Shown: positions 25,767 to 31,986 of the stretch, one piece after another
Layout: each line of letters opens with the position of its first letter
Position numbering within the stretch: position 1 is the first letter of the stretch
DNA from: Streptomyces sp. 135
GTDB lineage: Bacteria > Actinomycetota > Actinomycetes > Streptomycetales > Streptomycetaceae
Assembly: GCF_020026305.1 (NCBI RefSeq)
Contig: NZ_CP075691.1
Coordinates: 434,001-498,000 of the forward strand
Length of the DNA stretch: 64,000 bases
Direction of reading: 5' to 3'
Program-made: the position numbers and the translations under genes
The notes under the pieces: generated by a model
What the model saw: the letters and a program-made list of their open reading frames with translations, nothing else
What the model was told of the DNA's origin: nothing
Databases searched by the model: none

Positions 25767-26954
25767 TCAGCCCGTGGCGCCGGGCGTCCTCAACGGGCGG
25801 AAGAACTCCCGAAGTTCACGCGCGACCTGCTCGGGCTCCTCGTACGCCATGAAGTGGCCGCCGTTGCGCGGGGTGCTCCAGTGGCGCAGATCGGTGAAGA
25901 CGCGCTCGGCGAGGCTCTTGGGGTAGTTCAGGTTGGCCGGTTCATGGCTGAGGGTGACGGCGCCGGGGACGGAGACGGGCGGCACCGGCTTGTTGTGCCG
26001 TACGTAGTCGTAGTACTGCCGGAAGGACGAGCCGATGCTGCCGGTGGCCCAGTAGAGGGTGGCGACCGTGAGCAGGGTGTCCCTGTCCCAGCGGGCCTCC
26101 AGGTCGCCGTCGCAGTCGCTCCAGTCGCGGTACTTGTCGATGATCCAGGCGAGCAGGCCCGCCGGGGAGTCCCGCAGCGCGGCGGCGATCGTGTCGGGCC
26201 GGGTGCACATGATCTCGCTGTAACCCTGGTCGTCGAGGTCGTACGCGGCGAGGTGGTCGAGGTAGGCCTGCTCCTCGGCGGTCGGCGGGTCCGCGTCGAA
26301 GTCGGCGGAGACCACCGCGGAGGTGATGTGCACGCCGGCGACCTCCCCGGGGAAGCGGGCGCCGAGCCACTGTGTCACCCCTCCCCCGATGTCGCCGCCG
26401 AAGGCACCGAAGCGCCGGTAGCCGAGGGCCTCGGTCATCAGCGTGTGCCAGATCCCGGCGACGCCCTCGCGGGTGAACGTCCCCGGGGGCGGCCCGGAGT
26501 GGAGGAAGCCGGGCAGCGAGGGCACGACCACGTCGAAGGCGTCGGCGGGGTCGCCGCCGTGACCGCCGGGGTCGGCGAGCCGCCGGGCGAGGTCCAGCAT
26601 CTCGACGTAGCTGCTCGGCCAGCCGTGGGTGAGGACCAGCGGCAGCGGGGCGGGGCCGCCGTCGGGGCGCGCCGCGCGCAGGTGCACGAAGTGGACGGAG
26701 GCGCCCGCGACTTCGGCGATGTGGTGCGGGTGGGCGTTGAGCGCGGCTTCCGCGGCACGCCAGTCGAAGCCGTCCGCCCAGTGGGCGACGAGGTCGCGCA
26801 GGTAGTCCGGGTCGGTGCCCGCCGCCCAGTACGTCGGGTCGGTGGCCGTGGTGAAGAGGGTGCGTCGAAGACGGTTTCGCAGGTCGTCCAGGACGTCGTC
26901 GGAGACGCTGACCCGGAAGTCTCGGACAGGGGCCTGCAAAGACGTGGTGTTCAC
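25767..26954 (-). CDS. Epoxide hydrolase (alpha/beta hydrolase, microsomal-type N-terminal domain)
   Basis: Enzyme of 395 residues. The N-terminal epoxide hydrolase domain (about 8-115, VRDFRVSVSDDVLDDLRNRL) is followed by the alpha/beta fold with oxyanion motif HGWPSS (110-115), nucleophile Asp188 in FGGDIGGGV, and His367 in NGGHFMAYEEPE. It opens epoxides to diols. The GTG at 26954 is the best start, with AAGGAA 11 nt upstream. A leader of about 200 nt holds a 16-codon ORF with a much stronger ribosome binding site, so translation-linked control is possible. Related genes are usually annotated simply as epoxide hydrolases; the substrate is unknown. Confidence 0.88.
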   Translation of the reverse strand: MNTTSLQAPVRDFRVSVSDDVLDDLRNRLRRTLFTTATDPTYWAAGTDPDYLRDLVAHWADGFDWRAAEAALNAHPHHIAEVAGASVHFVHLRAARPDGGPAPLPLVLTHGWPSSYVEMLDLARRLADPGGHGGDPADAFDVVVPSLPGFLHSGPPPGTFTREGVAGIWHTLMTEALGYRRFGAFGGDIGGGVTQWLGARFPGEVAGVHITSAVVSADFDADPPTAEEQAYLDHLAAYDLDDQGYSEIMCTRPDTIAAALRDSPAGLLAWIIDKYRDWSDCDGDLEARWDRDTLLTVATLYWATGSIGSSFRQYYDYVRHNKPVPPVSVPGAVTLSHEPANLNYPKSLAERVFTDLRHWSTPRNGGHFMAYEEPEQVARELREFFRPLRTPGATG

Positions 26955-27049
26955 GGGTGTTTCGGTTCCTTCGCTCAGGAGTGTTCGATCGCGGTGCGCG
27001 CGGTTGCTCCTGGGCGGCGCGGCCTGTCGGTGTTCGGGAGGAACGGGCG

Positions 27050-27100
27050 TCAGGCGCGGACTGCGGTCAGGAGGGCCCGGCAAGAGTGCTGCGTGGTCAT
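27050..27100 (-). CDS. Possible 16-residue leader peptide of the epoxide hydrolase
   Basis: An ATG at 27100 follows AGGAGG with 8-nt spacing, the best ribosome binding site in this locus, and encodes MTTQHSCRALLTAVRA before TGA. It ends 95 nt before the hydrolase GTG. Between them, CAGGAG (26976-26981) can pair with CTCCTG (27007-27012) on either side of a GC-rich segment. This layout resembles an attenuator, but the peptide has no assigned family and might be untranslated. Confidence 0.45.
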   Translation of the reverse strand: MTTQHSCRALLTAVRA

Positions 27101-27152
27101 CGGGCTCACCTCCTGGGTCTCGCGTCGTGGCGCGTCCCGGCGGGACGCGTGC

Positions 27153-27187
27153 GTCACCGGTGACTATACACACGTACTGGCGTGCGT
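27153..27187 (-). promoter_or_regulatory. Putative promoter/operator of the epoxide hydrolase
   Basis: On the minus strand ATGACG and TATAGT are 16 bp apart. Two dyads overlap them: ACACACG-N6-CGTGCGT (27168-27187, 6 of 7 bases match) in the spacer and the perfect GTCACCGGTGAC (27153-27164) at the expected start of transcription. A dedicated regulator is not adjacent. Confidence 0.45.
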
Positions 27188-27325
27188 CATCCGGGAATTG
27201 ACGCGCGCGGGCGCGGGGGACGCAGAGGGTGAGGCGGGTCGTACGGAGGTCTTAAGGCCGAGGTCGGGGCGGGGTGCGTCCGGTGGTCCCTGGCCCGGCC
27301 GTCGCCTGCCCACCACACTGGCCCC

Positions 27326-28132
27326 ATGGACACCGAACAGACCGACGCCTACTTGCGGCGCATCGGCGCCGTGCGCCCCGCCGCCCCCACCACGCAGGCC
27401 TTGCGCGACCTGCACCTGGCGCATCTGCGCGCCATTCCCTTCGAGAACCTGTCGGTCCACCTCGGCGAGGAGATCGAACTCACCGCCGGGGCGCTGGTGA
27501 CGAAGATCGTGGACGCGCGCCGCGGCGGCTTCTGTTACGAGCTCAACGGCGCCTTCGCCGCCCTCCTGACGGCTCTCGGCTTCGACGTCACGCTGCTACA
27601 GGCGCGGGTGTACGACGACACGGGGCGGCTCGGCATCCCGTACGACCACCTGGCGCTGCGCGTGGGCACGCGGGACGGCGGCGACTGGCTCGCGGACGTC
27701 GGCTTCGGCGCCCACAGCCACCTGCCGCTCGCCTTCGGTGAGCGGGGCGAGCAGAGCGACCCCGGCGGCACGTTCCGTCTCGTGGAGTCCGCGGAGGGTG
27801 ATCCGGCGAGTGGTCCGTCGGGTGACCTGGAGGTCCTCAAGGACGGCAAGCGGCAGTACCTGCTCGAACCGCGCCCGCGCGCGCTGGCCGATTTCACGGT
27901 CGGCGCCTGGTACCACCGCACCTCACCCGCCTCCCACTTCGCCCGCTCCCTCGTCTGCTCGATCGTCACGGACGACGGACGGCTCACCCTCAGCGGTCGC
28001 ACCCTCACCGCCACCGTGGACGGCGAGCGGCAGGTCACCGAACTGTCCTCGGAGGCGGAGGTGCTCGCGGCGTACGAGCGGCATTTCGGCATCCGCCTGG
28101 AGCGGGAGCCGAGCCTACGGAAAACCGGGTGA
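27326..28132 (+). CDS. nat: Arylamine N-acetyltransferase
   Basis: Cytoplasmic enzyme of 268 residues that transfers acetyl from acetyl-CoA to arylamines. The Cys-His-Asp triad is intact: Cys70 in RRGGFCYELNGAF, His108 in IPYDHLALRV and Asp124 in WLADVGFG. N-terminal motif IPFENLSVHLG is also typical. Length is normal for bacterial NATs. It is transcribed divergently from the epoxide hydrolase; both act on xenobiotic-like substrates or on aromatic amine intermediates of secondary metabolism. Confidence 0.94.
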   Translation: MDTEQTDAYLRRIGAVRPAAPTTQALRDLHLAHLRAIPFENLSVHLGEEIELTAGALVTKIVDARRGGFCYELNGAFAALLTALGFDVTLLQARVYDDTGRLGIPYDHLALRVGTRDGGDWLADVGFGAHSHLPLAFGERGEQSDPGGTFRLVESAEGDPASGPSGDLEVLKDGKRQYLLEPRPRALADFTVGAWYHRTSPASHFARSLVCSIVTDDGRLTLSGRTLTATVDGERQVTELSSEAEVLAAYERHFGIRLEREPSLRKTG

Positions 28133-28235
28133 CCGTGTGGCGATGAGTTCCGGTCGGTGCGACGGTCCCCCTAGAGACAGCGCATAGGAGAGACGCGCAT
28201 AGGCAGAGACAGCTCGTACGCGACAGGAGAGTGCC

Positions 28236-28712
28236 ATGCCCACGATCACACCGTGCCTCTGGTTCGACACCGAGGGCCAGGAGGCGGCGGAGTTCTACGT
28301 CTCGGTCTTCCCGAACTCGGAGATCAAGAACATCTCGTACTACGGAGAGAGCGCACCGCGCCCGGCCGGCACCGTGCTGACCGTGGAGTTCGGCCTGGAC
28401 GGCAAGCCGTTCATGGCGCTCAACGGCGGCCCGGAGTTCACCTTCAGCGAGGCCATCTCCTTCACGATCGACTGCGCGGACCAGGAGGAGGTCGACCACT
28501 ACTGGGCGAAGCTCTCCGAAGGGGGCTCGGAGGGGCCCTGCGGGTGGCTCAAGGACAAGTACGGCGTGTCCTGGCAGGTCGTGCCGGCCGCTCTCGTCGA
28601 GCTCCTGTCCGACCCGGACGCCGAGCGGGCCCAGCGCGCCATGCAGGCCATGCTCGGCATGAAGAAGCTCGACGTGGCGGCGTTGCGGGCGGCGGCCGAC
28701 GGCAAGGCGTAA
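28236..28712 (+). CDS. VOC family protein (PhnB-like)
   Basis: Protein of 158 residues with the PhnB/3-demethylubiquinone-methyltransferase-like vicinal oxygen chelate fold: TPCLWFDTEGQEAAEFYVS at the start, a FPNSEI motif, and GWLKDKYGVSWQVVP near the end. Function in this subfamily is not established despite the old methyltransferase name. The upstream 60 bp hold two imperfect copies of GCGCATAGG (28180 and 28195). Confidence 0.88.
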   Translation: MPTITPCLWFDTEGQEAAEFYVSVFPNSEIKNISYYGESAPRPAGTVLTVEFGLDGKPFMALNGGPEFTFSEAISFTIDCADQEEVDHYWAKLSEGGSEGPCGWLKDKYGVSWQVVPAALVELLSDPDAERAQRAMQAMLGMKKLDVAALRAAADGKA

Positions 28713-28748
28713 GGCACACGGACGCGGGCCACCAATCCCTGCGGGTCC

Positions 28749-29480
28749 TCACCCCTTGCGGGCCACCACCAGGCGCCACCGGGGGCTGCCGTCCGCGCGG
28801 CGGCCGAACTCCTCCAGGGGCCGCAGCGACACGTCGAACCCGGCGTCGACCAGGTCCTTTCGTACGTCGCCCAGGGCGAAGGTGCGGTAGTACATGACGA
28901 ACCGGGGCCGCCGCAGGAGGTTCCGCACGCGCATCATCGCGTCGAAGCCGAGCAGGGCCCAGTGCCACGGGGAGGTGACGGGCTGCGGCGCGCCGATCGG
29001 GAAGGCGAAGAGACCGCCGGGGCGCAGCGCCCGGTGGACGCCGCCGAACAGGGCGGGCCGCTCGGCGGGCAGGAAGTGGCCGAACGCCCCGAAGCTGACC
29101 GCGAGGTCGAAGCCCTCGGTGAAGGGCAGCGCCCGGGCGTCGGCGCGCACCCACTGGACCCTCGGGCCGCTCCCGCCCGGCCGCGGGACCGCCCGGTCGG
29201 CGGCGGCCAGCATCCCCGCGCTGAAATCCACGCCGCAGACCCGCTCCCGGCACAGCGGCAGCAGCGTCCGGACGCCGGCGCCGGTCCCGCAGCACACGTC
29301 GAGGCCGGCGTCGAAGGGGCCGAGCGGGCGCAGGGCCTCGGCGGTCGCCGCCAGAAACCGGTCAGGGGTGCGGAACGGCGTGTGGTCGAACTTCGGGGCG
29401 AGCAGGTCGTAACCGCGCTCGGTGGAGGAGAGCGCCTGGACGGCCAGCTCGCGCAGCGTGGGACCCTGGGAGGAGAACAT
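28749..29480 (-). CDS. Class I SAM-dependent methyltransferase
   Basis: Enzyme of 243 residues. SAM motif I LDVCCGTGAGVRTLLPL, motif II VCGVDFSAGMLAAAD, and the post-II segment FDLAVSFGAFGHFLP match the Methyltransf_11/25 group. The ATG at 29480 follows CTGGAG by 6 nt; an upstream extension lacks family similarity. The acceptor is unknown. It converges with the VOC gene and is divergent from a broken methyltransferase-like gene. Confidence 0.87.
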   Translation of the reverse strand: MFSSQGPTLRELAVQALSSTERGYDLLAPKFDHTPFRTPDRFLAATAEALRPLGPFDAGLDVCCGTGAGVRTLLPLCRERVCGVDFSAGMLAAADRAVPRPGGSGPRVQWVRADARALPFTEGFDLAVSFGAFGHFLPAERPALFGGVHRALRPGGLFAFPIGAPQPVTSPWHWALLGFDAMMRVRNLLRRPRFVMYYRTFALGDVRKDLVDAGFDVSLRPLEEFGRRADGSPRWRLVVARKG

Positions 29481-29640
29481 CGGCTCCAGGGTAGCCAGGG
29501 AGGCGGCCCCCACACGACGCCGCCGACACGGCCGGACGGCGCCGTGGCCGGTTACCGCCAGGAGGCCTACCGGGGGGGACACGGGTCGGGTAGAGGTGCA
29601 CGTCCGTCCCAGATCCGTCCCTCGTTCCCGGAGGTGCTCC

Positions 29641-30435
29641 ATGGCCACAGATCGGCACAGGACAGCGACCCCGTCGGGCAAGACCCGGTTCGACGACATC
29701 TACGACCAGCCGGACCCGCGCGCCTACTTCCGGACGCTGGCGCCCTACGAGTACGAGATCCCGCACCACGCCCAGGCCGTCTTCCGCCGCACGCGCGAAC
29801 TGCGCTCCCGGATGCCGGGCGACGAGGGTCCCGTGACGGTCCTCGACGTGTGCTGCTCCTACGGCATCAACGCGGCGCTGCTCAACCACGACCTCACGCT
29901 CGCCGACCTGTACGCGCACTACACCTCCGCCGCGCTCACGCCGCAGGAACTCATCGAGTGCGACAAGGAGTTCTACGCCACGCGGCGGCGCCCGGACGCC
30001 ACGCCGATGATCGGGCTCGACGCCGCGGCGAACGCCACCCGGTACGCGCTGGACGCGGGCCTGCTGCGAGGCGTATGCGGAGGATCTCGAACGGCATCCG
30101 CCCAGCTCCGGGCTGCGCCGCGCGGTCGCCCGCGTCGGTCTGATCACCGTCACCGGGGGTATCGGATACATCTCCCACCGTACGTTCGACGCGCTGCTCG
30201 ACTGTGCCCGGAACGCCGGTGTGGGTGAGCGTTCGCGCTGCGGACCGTGCCGTACCGGCGCATCGCCGCCACGCTGGCAGCGCACGGCCTGGCCACGGTC
30301 ATGGGCAGCTCGCGGACGTGTCCGCAGCGGCTCTTCACCAGCGAGCGGGAGCGGCGGGACGCCGTGCGGGAGGTGATCCTGGCCGGTGAGGACCCGACAG
30401 GGCTCGACCAAAGGGCATATACCGGCATATCGTGA
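29641..30435 (+). pseudogene. Frameshifted SAM-methyltransferase-like gene
   Basis: The ATG at 29641 (GGAGGTGC upstream) starts a good frame, TRFDDIYDQPDPRAYFRTL, with a SAM-binding-like VLDVCCSYGINAALL. Near 30067 the meaningful sequence moves by one base (removing one C gives GLLEAYAEDLERH) and continues through LITVTGGIGYISHRTF. Between about 30215 and 30232 it shifts back, after which TVPYRRIAATLAAHGLATV runs to the TGA at 30433-30435. One inserted base and a later net loss explain it. The rejoined product would be about 260 residues. Sequencing error is the alternative to true decay. Confidence 0.75.
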
Positions 30436-30470
30436 CATCAATGGCCGACTCGGACGTCAGGGGGGTCGCC

Positions 30471-31346
30471 ATGGTTCAGGAGCTGCTGACAGCAGGCGCC
30501 GCGGCCGCCTCGGGCTGCCTCATGTACGCGATGGCGGCGGCCCGTGTGATCAAGCAGTACGAGCGCGGGGTGGTCTTCCGCCTGGGCCGGCTCTCGGGCC
30601 AGGTGCGCGGCCCCGGCTTCACCATGATCATCCCGGGCATCGACCGGCTCCGTAAGGTCAACATGCAGATCGTGACGTTGCCCGTGCCCGCGCAGGACGG
30701 CATCACGCGGGACAACGTCACGGTCCGCGTGGACGCCGTCATCTACTTCAAGGTCGTCGACGCGGCGAACGCCGTCGTACAGGTGGAGGACTACCGGTTC
30801 GCGGTCTCGCAGATGGCGCAGACGTCCCTGCGGTCGATCATCGGCAAGAGCGACCTGGACGATCTGCTCTCCAACCGCGAGAAGCTCAACCAGGGCCTGG
30901 AGCTGATGATCGACAGCCCGGCCATCGGCTGGGGCGTGCAGATCGACCGGGTCGAGATCAAGGACGTGTCGCTGCCGGAGACCATGAAGCGGTCGATGGC
31001 CCGCCAGGCCGAGGCGGACCGCGAGCGGCGGGCCCGCGTCATCAACGCCGACGCCGAACTCCAGGCGTCCAAGAAGCTCGCCGAGGCGGCGAAGGAGATG
31101 TCCGCACAGCCCGCCGCGCTCCAACTGCGCCTGTTGCAGACCGTGGTGGCCGTCGCCGCCGAGAAGAACTCCACCCTCGTCCTGCCCTTCCCGGTGGAGC
31201 TGCTGCGCTTCCTGGAGCGGGCCCAGCAGCAGTCCGCACCAAAGGCGCAGGTGTCAGAGGCTCAGTACGTAGCTGGTCCCCGGGCGGCCGTCGAGCCGGA
31301 TGCCGCCGGTGGCCACGAACCCGGAGCGGGCGAGCACGGCCTGTGA
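30471..31346 (+). CDS. SPFH/slipin family membrane protein
   Basis: Stomatin-like protein of 291 residues: one N-terminal membrane segment (about 8-25), the SPFH domain (IKQYERGVVFRLGRLSGQVR through YFKVVDAANAVVQVEDYR), then a charged helical region QAEADRERRARVINADAELQ. Slipins organise membrane microdomains, often with an NfeD partner, not seen here. The ATG at 30471 has AGGGGGG upstream; ATG at 30441 is possible. The last ~30 residues (after QQQSAPKAQ) are encoded antisense to the end of the GNAT gene and look unlike slipin tails, so an original stop may have been lost. Confidence 0.9.
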   Translation: MVQELLTAGAAAASGCLMYAMAAARVIKQYERGVVFRLGRLSGQVRGPGFTMIIPGIDRLRKVNMQIVTLPVPAQDGITRDNVTVRVDAVIYFKVVDAANAVVQVEDYRFAVSQMAQTSLRSIIGKSDLDDLLSNREKLNQGLELMIDSPAIGWGVQIDRVEIKDVSLPETMKRSMARQAEADRERRARVINADAELQASKKLAEAAKEMSAQPAALQLRLLQTVVAVAAEKNSTLVLPFPVELLRFLERAQQQSAPKAQVSEAQYVAGPRAAVEPDAAGGHEPGAGEHGL

Positions 31347-31854
31347 GGCCGGGTTGTCGCACGTCGTCACGGCACGCAGTTCGGTGAGGCCGTACGCGGT
31401 GGCGGCCAGGTCGCGGGCCTGCCGGACGGCCCGGGTGGCGAGGCCCTGCCCGGTGGCGCGCTGCGCGATGCGGTAGCCGAGTTCGGCGCCGCCGTCCGCC
31501 ACGTCGATCAGGTTGACCCGCCCGAGCACCTCGCCCGCGTCATCCACCAGTACGTGGAAGAAGCAGAGCCCGGCCGCCTGCTCGGCGAGCAGGGCGCTGT
31601 GCCGGGCCGCGAAGTCGCGGAAGTAGGCGTCGCCCCGGTCCGGGACGGACGCGGCGAAGTAGGCGCGGTTCTCCTCCTCGAAGGCGAGCAGGGCGGGCGC
31701 GTGGTCGGGGCGCGAAGTCGCGGAAGTAGGCGTCGCCCCGGTCCGGGACGGACGCGGCGAAGTAGGCGCGGTTCTCCTCCTCGAAGGCGAGCAGGGCGGG
31801 CGCGTGGTCGGGGCGCAGGAGTTGCAGTTCGGCGTTGGTCACGTCTCTGGGCAT
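31254..31854 (-). pseudogene. GNAT (RimJ/RimL-type) acetyltransferase broken by a 103-bp duplication
   Basis: The ATG at 31854 starts MPRDVTNAELQLLRPDHAP; the 3' half, in another frame, has the acetyl-CoA-binding region GYRIAQRATGQGLATRAVR and ends TSYVLSL. A perfect 103-bp tandem duplication (31608-31813) is not a multiple of three and causes the shift. Removing one copy gives exactly 166 codons and one continuous GNAT protein that alkylates no frame further. As it stands, only a truncated N-terminal product with a nonsense tail could be made. Confidence 0.88.
31608..31813. repeat. Perfect 103-bp tandem duplication
   Basis: 31608-31710 and 31711-31813 are identical base for base. CGC occurs at both unit starts and again right after the second unit (31814-31816), so 3-bp microhomology could have guided slippage. 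The lack of any mismatch means the event is recent, or is an assembly artefact. Confidence 0.95.
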
Positions 31855-31904
31855 GGCTGCACCCTACGTATGCCGTCAGCGGCTGTCGGCCCAAAAACGC
31901 GGGA

Positions 31905-31943
31905 GGCGGTCAACCCGGCGTCACTCCCGCCGAGTTGACCGCC
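31905..31943. terminator. Terminator of the large secreted hydrolase gene
   Basis: Perfect 10-bp arms GGCGGTCAAC/GTTGACCGCC enclose a further CGGCG/CGCCG stem with a 7-nt loop. It lies 44 bp past the hydrolase stop on the minus strand and before the GNAT gene start. Two copies of GCTTCGTGCTA (from 31962 and 31979) sit between the gene end and the hairpin. Confidence 0.8.
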
Positions 31944-31986
31944 CGTCCCGTACTACCGGTTGCTTCGTGCTACTCGTCGCTTCGTG

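Noticed and set aside
31254..31854. Two overlapping small acetyltransferase genes
   Set aside because: The two halves rejoin exactly when one 103-bp unit is removed, so it is one broken gene.
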